A DNA stretch of 64,000 nucleotides from Gemmatimonadaceae bacterium (GTDB lineage Bacteria; Gemmatimonadota; Gemmatimonadetes; Gemmatimonadales; Gemmatimonadaceae). Shown piece after piece: positions 10,247 through 20,259 of this stretch. The DNA lies in assembly GCA_020851455.1 (NCBI GenBank), contig JADZCT010000029.1, positions 228,370 to 292,369 on the forward strand, read 5' to 3'. The translations under genes and the position numbers were made by a program. Position 1 is the stretch's first letter; each line of letters starts with the position of its first letter. The notes beneath the pieces are model-generated. The model saw nothing but the letters and a program-made list of their open reading frames with translations, was not told the origin of the DNA and did no database searches.

Positions 10247-10649
10247 GACGCGCGGGCGCGCACGCGCCCTCCAGGCTCTCTACGCGTGGGACGTGCGGCG
10301 CGACATCGGCCTGACCCGCGCCGCGCAACTCGTGTGGGACGACCTCTCCGTGCCGCCGGAGGAGCGCGCGTTCGCCGAGGCGCTCATCAACCTTCTGGCG
10401 ACCGACATGGCCGGCCTCGACGCCGCGCTCGGCGAAGTCACGACGCGCTGGCGACTCGACCGCCTCGGCGCGATCGAGCGATGCGTGCTGCGCCTCGGAG
10501 CCGCCGAGCTCGCCCAGGGCGGCACTCCGGCGAAGGTCGTGATCCAGGAGTGCGTGAAGCTCGCCGAGCGCTACGGCACCGCGCGGTCGGCCGGATTCGT
10601 CAATGGCGTGCTCGATGCCCACGCGCGGCGCATGGGCGCGCTCGCGTGA
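10230..10649 (+). CDS. nusB: Transcription antitermination factor NusB
   Basis: RGRARALQALYAWDV, WRLDRLGAIERCVLRLGAAEL, VIQECVKLAERYGTARSAGFVNGVLDA. Confidence 0.92.
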   Translation: MAQRIETRGRARALQALYAWDVRRDIGLTRAAQLVWDDLSVPPEERAFAEALINLLATDMAGLDAALGEVTTRWRLDRLGAIERCVLRLGAAELAQGGTPAKVVIQECVKLAERYGTARSAGFVNGVLDAHARRMGALA

Positions 10650-11761
10650 GGATCCTCGTCGTCAACTGGCAGGACCGAGAGAACCCGCTTGCCGGCGGCG
10701 CGGAGATCCACCTGCACGAGATCTTCGAGCGCCTCGCCGGCCGCAGCCATGAGGTCACGCTGCTCTGCGGCGGGTGGAATGGATGCCCGCCGGCGGGCAA
10801 CTCCGGCGGCATGCAGATCGTGCGCGTCGGCACGCGCCAGACCTTCGCCCTCCGGGTGTTCCGCGCCTGGCGCAAGGATCTTTCCCGCCGGCCTTTCGAC
10901 GTGATCGTCGAGGACATCAACAAAGCCCCCCTTTATACCCCCGTCTGGGGTGCTGCCGCGCCGGTCGTGGCGTGTGTGCCGCACCTGTTCGGCGGCACGG
11001 CCTTTCAGGAACTGGCGTGGCCGCTGGCCGCCGCCGTCTGGCTCAGCGAGCGGCCGTTGCCGTTCGTCTATCGTGACGTGCCGTTCCAGGCGATTTCGCG
11101 CAGCACCGCCGACGACCTGGCCGCACGCGGAATCGCGCGAGACCACATTTCCGTTATCCACCCTGGCGTGCGCGCCGACCTGTTCACCCCTGACTCCGCG
11201 GCTCGTGCGGCGCGCCCCACCTTCGGGTACGTAGGGCGACTGAAGCGCTACAAGGGAGTGGGGATTCTTGTCCGCGCGTTCGCGGAACTCCCGCGCTCCG
11301 ACGCGCTCCTCGAGATCGCAGGGGCGGGCGACGACCGGCCGCGCCTCGAATCCCTTGCCCGTTCGCTGGGACTGGGCGACCGGGTTCGATTCCTCGGCTT
11401 CGTCAGCGACGCGGAGAAGCTTGCCATGTTGCGGCGCTCGTGGGCCATGGTTCTCGCATCGCCCAAGGAGGGGTGGGGGCTTACCAACGTCGAGGCGGCC
11501 GCATGCGGGACGCCAGTCGTGGCGTCCGATTCGCCCGGCATACGCGAGTCGGTTCGCCATGGCGAGACGGGATTCCTCGTCCCTCACGGCGACACTTCCG
11601 CGCTGGCGGGGGCGCTCGCGCGGCTTGCATCTTCCCGCGATCTTGTTGAGGAAATGGGACGCCGCGGACGGACGTTTGCGCTCACGTTCACGTGGGACGA
11701 CGCTGCGGCCCGCACCGAGGCGCACCTGCGCGGAGTCATCGCTCAGGCGCGCGCACACTGA
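10646..11761 (+). CDS. Glycosyltransferase family 4 protein
   Basis: GTG start; VNWQDRENPLAGGAEIHLHEIFERLA, FGYVGRLKRYKGVGILVRAFAEL, SPKEGWGLTNVEAAACGTPVVASDSPGIRESV. Confidence 0.85.
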   Translation: MRILVVNWQDRENPLAGGAEIHLHEIFERLAGRSHEVTLLCGGWNGCPPAGNSGGMQIVRVGTRQTFALRVFRAWRKDLSRRPFDVIVEDINKAPLYTPVWGAAAPVVACVPHLFGGTAFQELAWPLAAAVWLSERPLPFVYRDVPFQAISRSTADDLAARGIARDHISVIHPGVRADLFTPDSAARAARPTFGYVGRLKRYKGVGILVRAFAELPRSDALLEIAGAGDDRPRLESLARSLGLGDRVRFLGFVSDAEKLAMLRRSWAMVLASPKEGWGLTNVEAAACGTPVVASDSPGIRESVRHGETGFLVPHGDTSALAGALARLASSRDLVEEMGRRGRTFALTFTWDDAAARTEAHLRGVIAQARAH

Positions 11762-11782
11762 CAGGAGCGTCGACACAACACA

Positions 11783-12754
11783 ATGCCCAGGTTCCTCGTT
11801 GCGCAGTTGTACGAGAACATGAAGGACATCCTGAAGCTCGAGTTGCTCGGGAGCCCTGGCGGGCTCGAGCGCGAGATCACCAGCGTGGATGCCTCGGGCC
11901 CGGGCCTCGTGCTCGCCGGCTACGTGGGACGCTTCGTCCACGAGCGCATTCAGGTGTTCGGCGAGACCGAGGTGAGCTACCTGCGGTCGCTTGGCGAGGA
12001 CGAGTGCACGCGGCACCTCCGTCAGTACTTCTCGTACCAGATTCCGTGCGTGATGGTGACGAAGGGGCTCGCCCTTCCTGACGGGATGGAATCGCTCGCG
12101 CGCGAGGCGGGCATCGCCATCCTGCGCTCCTCGCTGAAGACGCAGGACTTCTACCGCCTCCTCGCTCCGTACCTCGAGGCGGCGTTTGCGCCAACGGCCA
12201 CCCTGCACGGATCCCTCGCCGACGTGTTCGGCGTGGGTCTGCTCCTCACGGGGGGCAGCGGGATCGGAAAGTCGGAGTGCGTCCTCGACCTCGTGGAGCG
12301 GGGCCACCGCCTCGTCGCCGACGACCTCGTGGTCTGCCGCCGTCGCGGGTCCGACGTGATCATCGGCCGCGCGCACGAGCACGCGCAGCACCACATGGAG
12401 ATCCGCGGCGTCGGCATAATTGACGTGTCGCGGATCTTCGGGATCCACGCCGTGCGCCAGCAGAAGCGCGTGGAGGTCGTCGTCGCCCTCGAGCAATGGG
12501 ACGCGACGCGCGACATTGACCGCACCGGGCTCGACGCGCGCACGACCACGATCCTCGACGTCGAACTGCCCCTCGTGACGGTGCTCCTGAACCCAGGCAA
12601 GAACATCACCGTGATCGCCGAAGTCATCGCGATGAACCACCTGCTCAAGCTCACGGGCATGAACGCCGCGGAGGCATTCAACGAGCGCCTCAAGGCGCGC
12701 CTCCGCCAGAGCCGGGCCGTCATCGGGCGCTACCTCCAGGATGACGATGAGTGA
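11783..12754 (+). CDS. hprK: HPr kinase/phosphorylase
   Basis: P-loop TGGSGIGKSECVLDLVERGHRLVADDLV, EIRGVGIIDVSRIFG. Confidence 0.95.
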   Translation: MPRFLVAQLYENMKDILKLELLGSPGGLEREITSVDASGPGLVLAGYVGRFVHERIQVFGETEVSYLRSLGEDECTRHLRQYFSYQIPCVMVTKGLALPDGMESLAREAGIAILRSSLKTQDFYRLLAPYLEAAFAPTATLHGSLADVFGVGLLLTGGSGIGKSECVLDLVERGHRLVADDLVVCRRRGSDVIIGRAHEHAQHHMEIRGVGIIDVSRIFGIHAVRQQKRVEVVVALEQWDATRDIDRTGLDARTTTILDVELPLVTVLLNPGKNITVIAEVIAMNHLLKLTGMNAAEAFNERLKARLRQSRAVIGRYLQDDDE

Positions 12755-13154
12755 ACGCGTCGGACCGCGCGCGATCGTTGCCGGCCACGGCGATTTCGGT
12801 GTGGCGATGGTGGACGTCGTGCGTCGGATCACCGGCGACGCGAACGCGCTGCGCGCCGTGAGTGGGCAGGGCCTCGATGCCGGGGGAATCGAACGCGCCA
12901 TCCGCGCTGCGGCCGAGGAACTCGGCGCGCATGTGGTGTTCACGGATCTGCCCGCTGGAAGCTGCACGACTGCCGCGCGGCGCGTCGCCCGGGAGACGCC
13001 GGGCCTGGTCGTCGTCACCGGCGCCTCGGTGCCGATGCTCCTCGATTACCTCCTCGGCGAAGGCACAGGCGTTGAAGCCCTTCAGCGCGCAGCCGAGCGT
13101 GCCCGCGATGCGATTCTCGTATTTGGCGGGCGAGAGGGCCGGGATGTCCATTGA
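12741..13154 (+). CDS. PTS EIIA component, mannose/fructose/sorbose family
   Basis: AIVAGHGDFGVAMVDVVRRITG with candidate phospho-His; VFTDLPAGSCTTAARRVA, GASVPMLLDYL; alternative ATG at 12747. Confidence 0.83.
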   Translation: MTMSERVGPRAIVAGHGDFGVAMVDVVRRITGDANALRAVSGQGLDAGGIERAIRAAAEELGAHVVFTDLPAGSCTTAARRVARETPGLVVVTGASVPMLLDYLLGEGTGVEALQRAAERARDAILVFGGREGRDVH

Positions 13155-13632
13155 GGTCTATCGCATTGACGACCGGCTGGTGCACGGCCAGGTGGTCGTC
13201 GGCTGGGGCCAGCCGCTGGCGCTGAGGTTCATCGTGCTGGTGGACGACGCAATCGTGCAGAGCGACTGGGAGCGCGAGCTCTACCGCATGGGAACACCGC
13301 CGGAAATGGATCTGTTCGTCGAGAGCGTGGAGTCGTGCGCCCTGCGGCTTCCCGAGTTCGACTCGCGCGCTGACCCGGGTCTCCTCGTCGCGCCTGACGT
13401 GGCCACGATGGCCCGCCTCTGCAGCATGGCGCCCGGCATCCGGCAGGTGAACGTCGGCGGGATCCATCACGTCGCGGGCCGCGTCCCGCGGTTGCCATAC
13501 GTCTTCCTGTCACCCGCCGAGGAGGCGGGACTCAGGGCGCTTGCCGCGACGGGCGTCGCGATCTCGGCCCAGGATGTTCCGGGAGCCGATGCGGTTCCCC
13601 TCGACGACCTCCTCGCAAGGGACGGCTCCTGA
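13144..13632 (+). CDS. PTS EIIB component, mannose/sorbose family
   Basis: IEVYRIDDRLVHGQVVVGWGQ (phospho-His loop). Confidence 0.92.
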   Translation: MSIEVYRIDDRLVHGQVVVGWGQPLALRFIVLVDDAIVQSDWERELYRMGTPPEMDLFVESVESCALRLPEFDSRADPGLLVAPDVATMARLCSMAPGIRQVNVGGIHHVAGRVPRLPYVFLSPAEEAGLRALAATGVAISAQDVPGADAVPLDDLLARDGS

Positions 13633-14315
13633 TGAGCCCGGCCCAGGCGCTCCTGCTGGTCGCGATCGGCGTTGTGTGCGCTCTCGATACCGTGAGCGTC
13701 GGGCAGACGATGATCTCGCGCCCGATCGTTTCGGCCACGCTCGCCGGCGCGGTGCTCGGAGCGGCGGAGCAGGGGGTGGTGGCAGGCGCCGTGCTCGAGC
13801 TGTTCGCACTCGAGACGATGCCGTTCGGCGCCAGCCGCTATCCAGAGTGGGGGCCAGCCGGCGTCGGCGCCGGGGCCGCGTACGCGCTTGGCGGTGCGGG
13901 GGTGCCTGGTTCGCTCCCGCTCGCCGTGATCTGCGGGCTCGTCATAGCCGGGCTTGGCTCGATCTCCATGGTGTGGCACAGGCGGCTTGTCGGGCGACTC
14001 GCCGGGTCGTTGCGCGTTCCCCTCGCGGCGGGCTCGGCCGAGGCGGTCACCCGCCTGCACCTGATGGGCGTTGCGTCCGATTTCTGGCGCGGCTTCGCCG
14101 TGTCGGCGATTGGCCTCGCGCTTGCGCTGGTTCTCGTCGCCAGCGTGCTCCCGGCATGGCGCGCGCCGTACGGCCCATCCATCGCGTGGGCGCTGATTTC
14201 GGCGGTCGCCGTCGGGGGATTCGCCGCTGCACGGTCGGCCCTGCCCGTTCCGCGCGGGCGCTGGTACCTCGCTGCTGGCGTCGCGATCGGCCTTTACCTG
14301 GCGGCGCGCAGATGA
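13632..14315 (+). CDS. PTS EIIC component, mannose/sorbose family
   Basis: Multi-TM; ALDTVSVGQTMISRPIVSATLAGAVLG...VVAGAVLELFALETMPFGASRYPEWGPAGV. Confidence 0.85.
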   Translation: MSPAQALLLVAIGVVCALDTVSVGQTMISRPIVSATLAGAVLGAAEQGVVAGAVLELFALETMPFGASRYPEWGPAGVGAGAAYALGGAGVPGSLPLAVICGLVIAGLGSISMVWHRRLVGRLAGSLRVPLAAGSAEAVTRLHLMGVASDFWRGFAVSAIGLALALVLVASVLPAWRAPYGPSIAWALISAVAVGGFAAARSALPVPRGRWYLAAGVAIGLYLAARR

Positions 14316-15073
14316 CCGCCAGCGTGCCGCCCCTTCCGCTTCGCACGCGGCTGCTGATCCTTGCGCGGCTCCTCACGCTCCAGGGGTCGTACAACTACGA
14401 GACGATGGTCGGGAACGGCATTGCCTTCGCCATGGAGCCAGCGCTGCGGCTCCTTCCCGGGGGCCGCGGCGGCGACGCGTACCGCGCTGCAATGGCGCGC
14501 GAGAGCCGGTACTTCAACGCGCACCCGTACATGGCGGCGATGGCTGTCGGCGCGCTGGCCCGGGCGGAACTCGCGCTCGAGGATCCCGGGCGGATCGAGC
14601 GGTTCCGCACGGCCGCGTGCGGCCCGCTCGGAGGTGTGGGCGACCGCCTCGTCTGGGCTGGATGGCTTCCGCTGTGCTCCCTGCTTGCCCTCCTTTGCTT
14701 CGGGCTCGGGGCATCGCCGGGTGCCGTGGTCGCCACTTTCCTCCTGCTCTACAACGCCGGCCACGTGGCCCTCCGTGTCTGGGCGCTCGATGCCGGATGG
14801 CGCTCCGGACTCGCGTGCGGCCCGGCGCTGGGCAGGCCCGTGTTCCGTAACGGGCCCGCGATTCTCGCGCGCGCGGGGGCCGTGGTTGGGGGGGCCGCAA
14901 TCCCGCTGGTGGTCGCCGGGGCGTCCGGCGCGCGGCTGCCGGGCGTCGTGGTCATTGGTGCCGTTGGCGCTGCAGGCGCGGTGGCGCTCGCTGCGTCGGG
15001 CGGCCGCGTGCCTGGCTGGAGAGCCGCCCTTCTCTTCCTCCTGCTCGCCGCGGTCGCGGCACTGGTGGTCTGA
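14312..15073 (+). CDS. PTS EIID component, mannose/sorbose family
   Basis: LLTLQGSYNYETMVGNGIAFAMEPALRLLPGG...ESRYFNAHPYMAAMAVGALARAE. Confidence 0.88.
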   Translation: MTASVPPLPLRTRLLILARLLTLQGSYNYETMVGNGIAFAMEPALRLLPGGRGGDAYRAAMARESRYFNAHPYMAAMAVGALARAELALEDPGRIERFRTAACGPLGGVGDRLVWAGWLPLCSLLALLCFGLGASPGAVVATFLLLYNAGHVALRVWALDAGWRSGLACGPALGRPVFRNGPAILARAGAVVGGAAIPLVVAGASGARLPGVVVIGAVGAAGAVALAASGGRVPGWRAALLFLLLAAVAALVV

Positions 15074-15342
15074 TGGTAGCAGAGCGGGCTGTCGTCGTGA
15101 AGAACCGGGCAGGCATTCACGCCCGGCCGTCGTCGGAGATAGTGAAGACGGCGGCGCGGTTCGCGTCGAGTGTCACGCTGGCGCTCGACGGGCTCGAGGT
15201 GAATGCGAAGAGCATCATGGGGGTGATGATGCTCGCCGCACCCTTCGGCGCCACGGTGACGCTCCGCGCAGCGGGCGAAGATGCCGAGGCGGCGGTCAAT
15301 GCCATGGCGGAACTGTTCGCATCCGGCTTCCGGGAGGCCTGA
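15073..15342 (+). CDS. ptsH: Phosphocarrier protein HPr
   Basis: VVVKNRAGIHARPSSEIVKTA (active His) and NAKSIMGVMMLAAPFG (regulatory Ser). Confidence 0.93.
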   Translation: MVAERAVVVKNRAGIHARPSSEIVKTAARFASSVTLALDGLEVNAKSIMGVMMLAAPFGATVTLRAAGEDAEAAVNAMAELFASGFREA

Positions 15343-15344
15343 CC

Positions 15345-17099
15345 GTGCCCAGAACCCTCTTGCGCGGGATCCCGGCGTCGCCCGGTATCGTGATCGGGCC
15401 AGTCCATCTCCTGCGATGGGAGGTGCCAGAGGTGCCGGCCGACGTAATAGACCCGGCCGATATTCCATCCGAGACGGAACGGCTTCGCATCGCCCTGGCC
15501 CGGACCATCGAGCGGCTTCGCGTCCTCCGGGAGCGGGCGGTTCGCGACGCGGGAGCCGCCGAGGCAGCGATCTTCGACGTCCAGGTCACGATCGTCCAGG
15601 ACGAGGAGCTCGTGGGCCGCGCCATGGACCTGGTCGCCCAGCAGTTCACGGCGGAGCGCGCGTTCGACGTCGTGATGCACGACTGGCGCGAGCACTACGC
15701 CCGCTCGCCCCACGCGATGGTGCGCGAGAGGGTCAGCGACCTGGTTGATGTCCACATCCGCGTGCTCACGATCCTCATGGATCTTCCGGACCGTGACCCG
15801 GTGGACCTCCCGGATGGCGCCAACGCGGTCCTCGTCACGCGCGAGCTCACGCCAAGCCTCACGCTCCAGCTCGACCGCCGCCGCATCGCCGCGATTGCCA
15901 CCGACTTCGGAACGCGCACGTCGCATGTGGCGATCCTCGCGAGGTCGCTGGGCCTTCCCGCCGTTGTTGGCCTGCTCGACGCCACCAGCCGGCTGCGAAG
16001 CGGCGAGTCCATCATCCTCGACGGTACCGCGGGCACGATCGTCATGCGCCCCACGGAGGCGGAGCTGCACGCGGCCAACGTGCGCCGCCAGCGGGAGGTC
16101 GCCGAGGATGCGGACCTGGCAGCCCTGGCCTCGATGGAGGCCATCACGCAGGATGGCGTCCGCATCCAGCTCTTCGCGAATGTTGACCTCCCCGACGAAG
16201 CCGCCGAGGCGGCTGCGAACGGAGCCGAGGGAGTCGGACTGATGCGGACCGAGTTCCTTGTCGTTGGCCGCGCGGCCATGCCGACCGAGGACGAACAGTA
16301 CGAGGCCTACGCTGGCGTGGTGCGCGCGTTCCCCGGCAAGCCGGTGATCATCCGGACCTTTGACGTCGGCGGCGACAAGCTCCCCGTGGGCGGATTTCCC
16401 TCCGAACCAAACCCGTTCCTCGGCTGGCGCGCGATCAGGATGTGCCTCGACCAGCCGGGCATCTTCAAGACGCAACTCCGCGCCCTCCTCCGCGTTGCCA
16501 CGCTGGGCGACGTGCGCATCAACCTCCCGCTTGTGGTGAGCGTGGACGAGGTCCGGCAGGCGAAGGGGCTGCTTGCCGCGGCCGCGGCGGAACTCGCCGC
16601 CGGCGGCATCCCACACCGCGCCGACGTCCCCGTCGGGATAATGGTCGAGACCCCGGCGGCAGCCGTCCTTGCCGACGTCCTCGCCCACGACGTGGCCTTC
16701 TTCTCGATCGGCACCAATGACCTCGTGCAGTACACCCTCGCCGTTGACCGCGGGAACGCTGCGATGGCGTCGCGCTACACGCCCCTCCACCCGGCGGTGC
16801 TCCAGCTCATCAGGCGGACGTGCGAGGTCGCCGATCGCACCGGCGTGGAAGTGGGAGTATGCGGCGAGATGGCTTCGGAGCCCCTGATGGCCTTCGCGCT
16901 CGTGGGGCTCGGGATCAGGCAGTTGAGCGTCAACCCGTTCTCCCTGTCGCGCGTCAAACGCCTTGTTCGCCACGTTCGCGCTACGGCGGCGCGCGAGGCC
17001 GCGGAGGCGGCTATCGCTGCTGGAACCGCGGTGGAAGCCGAGCGGGCGCTGAGGGAACGGCTCGCCGCCGAATCCCCTGCCGAGTTCCACGACTCCTGA
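15345..17099 (+). CDS. ptsI: Phosphoenolpyruvate-protein phosphotransferase (EI)
   Basis: GTG start; [59 protein letters not shown]. Confidence 0.95.
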   Translation: MPRTLLRGIPASPGIVIGPVHLLRWEVPEVPADVIDPADIPSETERLRIALARTIERLRVLRERAVRDAGAAEAAIFDVQVTIVQDEELVGRAMDLVAQQFTAERAFDVVMHDWREHYARSPHAMVRERVSDLVDVHIRVLTILMDLPDRDPVDLPDGANAVLVTRELTPSLTLQLDRRRIAAIATDFGTRTSHVAILARSLGLPAVVGLLDATSRLRSGESIILDGTAGTIVMRPTEAELHAANVRRQREVAEDADLAALASMEAITQDGVRIQLFANVDLPDEAAEAAANGAEGVGLMRTEFLVVGRAAMPTEDEQYEAYAGVVRAFPGKPVIIRTFDVGGDKLPVGGFPSEPNPFLGWRAIRMCLDQPGIFKTQLRALLRVATLGDVRINLPLVVSVDEVRQAKGLLAAAAAELAAGGIPHRADVPVGIMVETPAAAVLADVLAHDVAFFSIGTNDLVQYTLAVDRGNAAMASRYTPLHPAVLQLIRRTCEVADRTGVEVGVCGEMASEPLMAFALVGLGIRQLSVNPFSLSRVKRLVRHVRATAAREAAEAAIAAGTAVEAERALRERLAAESPAEFHDS

Positions 17100-17175
17100 G
17101 CGCTGGCCGTGTGCCGACGGCAGTGCGCACGGTATGTTTCATAGTTTACCCCCGGTTCCCGTCACTCCCACAACA

Positions 17176-18351
17176 GTGAACCACACACACCTCTTCACGT
17201 CAGAGTCAGTCACCGAAGGCCATCCCGACAAGGTGGCCGACCAGATATCGGACTCGGTGCTCGATGCAATCATGGCGCTCGATCCGTCCGCGCGCGTTGC
17301 GTGCGAAACGATGGTCACTACCGGGCTCGCGACGATCTTCGGCGAGATCACGACCACGGCGTATGTGCACCTCCCCCAGCTCGTGCGCGAGACCATCCGC
17401 AAGATCGGCTACACCGAGGCCGGCTTCGGTTTCGATGCCAACACCTGTGCGGTGATGTCAACGATTGACCAGCAGTCGAGCGACATTGCGAAGGGAGTGG
17501 ACACCGGCGGCGCCGGCGACCAGGGGATGATGTTCGGCTACGCCTGCGACGAGACCGAGGAACTGATGCCGCTCCCCATCACGCTTGCTCACAAGCTCGC
17601 GCGCGGCCTCGCCGAGCGCCGGCGCGACCGCACGCTGCCTTGGCTGCGCCCCGACGGCAAGACCCAGGTCACGGTGCGCTACGAAGGCGGCGCGCCTGTC
17701 GAAGTTGACACCGTCGTGATCTCGACGCAGCACGCCGACCACGTCGGCAACAGGACTATCTCGCAAGCAGTCCGCCGGGAGATCATTGACGCCGTCATTC
17801 CCCGCGAACTGCGCAGCCGCGGAATGAAAGTGCACATCAATCCCACAGGGCGCTTCGTCATCGGTGGCCCGCACGGCGACGCGGGCCTCACGGGGCGGAA
17901 GATCATCGTTGACACCTACGGCGGCATGGGCCGCCACGGCGGCGGCGCGTTCAGCGGCAAGGATCCGTCGAAGGTTGACCGCTCGGCCTGCTACGCCGCC
18001 CGCTGGGTAGCCAAGAATATCGTTGCCGCAAAGCTCGCGCGCCGCTGCGAGGTGCAGGTGGCATACGCAATCGGCGTCGCGCGACCCGTCTCGATCATGG
18101 TTGACACCTTCGGCACGGCAGCCGTGGATGAAGGCCTCATCATGCGGGCGGTGGAGGCGGTCTTCGACCTCACGCCCAAGGGAATTGACGGTGCCCTCGA
18201 CCTGCGTAACCCGATCTACGGCGACACGGCGGCTTACGGCCACTTCGGGCGAGTCAGCGAACGGGCGGTCCGTCACGGGAAAAAGGTTACGTTGTTTACG
18301 TGGGAGCGCACTGACAAGGTGGCCGCACTCAAACGTGCGATCCGCCGCTGA
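17176..18351 (+). CDS. metK: S-adenosylmethionine synthetase
   Basis: [62 protein letters not shown]. Confidence 0.97.
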   Translation: MNHTHLFTSESVTEGHPDKVADQISDSVLDAIMALDPSARVACETMVTTGLATIFGEITTTAYVHLPQLVRETIRKIGYTEAGFGFDANTCAVMSTIDQQSSDIAKGVDTGGAGDQGMMFGYACDETEELMPLPITLAHKLARGLAERRRDRTLPWLRPDGKTQVTVRYEGGAPVEVDTVVISTQHADHVGNRTISQAVRREIIDAVIPRELRSRGMKVHINPTGRFVIGGPHGDAGLTGRKIIVDTYGGMGRHGGGAFSGKDPSKVDRSACYAARWVAKNIVAAKLARRCEVQVAYAIGVARPVSIMVDTFGTAAVDEGLIMRAVEAVFDLTPKGIDGALDLRNPIYGDTAAYGHFGRVSERAVRHGKKVTLFTWERTDKVAALKRAIRR

Positions 18352-18393
18352 GCGGCGGGCAAGGCATGCCGGCGGCCGTGCCCGGGAGGCGCC

Positions 18394-18930
18394 GTGGTGG
18401 AAGTCTATGTGTCGAAACTCGGCCACGACGGCCAGCAGAAGGCGTTCGTCGTGGTCCTGCAGGAGCGCGACGGCATGCGCGTCCTGCCGATCTGGATCGG
18501 CAGGCCGGAGGCCGAGTCCATCGCTGCGCAGATGCACGACATTCCGCGCGAGCGCCCGATGACGCATGACCTCGTCAAGTCGCTCGTCACCTCGCTCGGC
18601 GCGACGCTCACCCGCGTGGTGGTCACGCAAGTCGTCGCCCATACGTACCACGCGGAGATGCACCTCGACCGAGGCGGCGAATCGTACGTCGTGGACGCGC
18701 GACCATCCGACGCGATCGCAATTGCGTTGCGCCTGGGCGCGCCTCTGTTCGCCGCCGCCGACCTGCTCGCCGAGTATGAGCAGGTTGCGTCCGATGCGGA
18801 GGACGGGCCTCAGCCGTCGGTCGAGGAGCGGAGCGACGCCGCAGCCGCCGAGTCGGAGACCTACGCCGAGAACCTGCGTCGCCACCTCGAGCGGATGAAG
18901 CCCGAGGACTTCGGCAAGTTCTCCGCGTAG
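18394..18930 (+). CDS. Bifunctional nuclease family (DUF151/BFN) protein
   Basis: VVVLQERDGMRVLPIWIGRPEAESIA...VDARPSDAIAIALRLGAPLFAA. Confidence 0.9.
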   Translation: MVEVYVSKLGHDGQQKAFVVVLQERDGMRVLPIWIGRPEAESIAAQMHDIPRERPMTHDLVKSLVTSLGATLTRVVVTQVVAHTYHAEMHLDRGGESYVVDARPSDAIAIALRLGAPLFAAADLLAEYEQVASDAEDGPQPSVEERSDAAAAESETYAENLRRHLERMKPEDFGKFSA

Positions 18931-18936
18931 CCCCGC

Positions 18937-20046
18937 GTGCTCCGGAACGTGGCTGGCGTGGCGCTGCGGCTGAGTGGCGTCGCGCTGCTGGCCCTCGGGA
19001 CCGCGGGCGCGGGCCGCGGGCAGTCCCGCTCCGTGCCGGCGCCCGGCGTCGGCGCGATTTCGCCGCAGCCGAAAGCCACGGCGCAGCCGAAAACCACGCC
19101 CGCAAAGAGCGCGGAAGCGCATCACCAGGAAGTGGCCGGTCGCGTCTACGTGCTGCGCGACGGGCGCGATGTCAACCTCGGCGGCGCGTGGGTCACGCTC
19201 CATCGCGTTGGCGCGTCGGACGCCGGGCCGGTGGACTCCGTGCGCAGCGACTCGCGCGGCCGCTTCAGGTTCATCGTCGCAGACTCGCTCGACGGCTCGA
19301 TCGCCTATTTCGTATCGGCGCCTTGGGCCGGGCTCACCAACTTCTCCGCGCGGATTTCAACCGAAGCGGGGCTCGGCAGCCCGGTGGATCTGGCCCTGTA
19401 CGACACGACTAGCACCGGCCCTCCTGTTCCGGTCGCCAGTCGCCACATCGTCGTCGGCGCCCCGCGCGTTGACGGAACCCGCACCGTCAATGAACTGTTC
19501 GTGCTGCTCAACGGGAGTGGCCGCACCAGGATCAGCTCCGCGCACCGCCCGTCGTTCGATGCCGCGCTGCCCGATGGCGTGATGAATGCGCGGAGCGGCG
19601 ACGGGGATATTCCCGCCGCGGCACTGAGCTTCTCCGCCGGCCAGGTGCGTGCGTCTGCGCCGATTCCGCCGGGCGCCACACGCGTCGCTATCGAGTACGA
19701 CCTCGCCCGCGGCGCCGGGCGACTCTCAGTGCCGCCAAACCGCGGCAGTGACCTGGTCGAAATCCTCGTCGAGGATTCCGCCGGTGTTGCCAGCGGGCCG
19801 GGCCTTCGTGAAGAAGCGCCCGCCGCCGCGAGCGGGCGATTGTTCCGCCGCTTTCTTGCAAACAACGCCCCCGACACGGCCCGCTTCGCGATCCTGCTGC
19901 CCGCCCCGCGCGCCGCGAGCGGAGCCGATCCGGTGCTCGTCGTCGTCGGCGTGGTAGGTGTGGTGCTGGCCGGCGTGCTGTTCATCTCGATCCGCCGGGC
20001 CGACGAGCGTACGAGGTCGGCGTCGCGTGAGCGAGCGAGTTCCTGA
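18937..20046 (+). CDS. Hypothetical exported, membrane-anchored protein with a regulatory-like Ig domain
   Basis: GTG start, N-terminal signal, VAGRVYVLRDGRDVNLGGAWVTLHRVG..., C-terminal TM VLVVVGVVGVVLAGVLFISI. Confidence 0.6.
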   Translation: MLRNVAGVALRLSGVALLALGTAGAGRGQSRSVPAPGVGAISPQPKATAQPKTTPAKSAEAHHQEVAGRVYVLRDGRDVNLGGAWVTLHRVGASDAGPVDSVRSDSRGRFRFIVADSLDGSIAYFVSAPWAGLTNFSARISTEAGLGSPVDLALYDTTSTGPPVPVASRHIVVGAPRVDGTRTVNELFVLLNGSGRTRISSAHRPSFDAALPDGVMNARSGDGDIPAAALSFSAGQVRASAPIPPGATRVAIEYDLARGAGRLSVPPNRGSDLVEILVEDSAGVASGPGLREEAPAAASGRLFRRFLANNAPDTARFAILLPAPRAASGADPVLVVVGVVGVVLAGVLFISIRRADERTRSASRERASS

Positions 20047-20259
20047 ACGGGAGATGAACACGCTCGCGCGCGCGTTCATGAGCAACCTTGCGCGTGCGCG
20101 GCACGCGAATAACCTGTTAACAGCCCCCCGACGATTGGTGCCGCCGGCAGCCGATGCAACTCAGCGCTGTGCGTCGAGGGAGCGTTCGGTGCTGGCGGCC
20201 CACGCCGCGATGACCCCACTCCTGGAGCGTCGTCGCATAACGCAGTGCTGGGAGGTCAA

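Noticed and set aside
10571-13018. 815-aa minus-strand ORF opposite the GT/hprK/EIIA region
   Set aside because: Crosses several well-supported plus-strand genes; no recognisable domain.
15117-17090. 657-aa minus-strand ORF opposite ptsI
   Set aside because: Antisense artefact of GC-rich coding sequence.
17100-17175. SAM riboswitch before metK
   Set aside because: Gap is only 76 nt and lacks recognisable SAM-I/II/III/IV motifs.
17458-19203. 581-aa minus-strand ORF opposite metK and DUF151 gene
   Set aside because: Antisense artefact; sense genes unmistakable.
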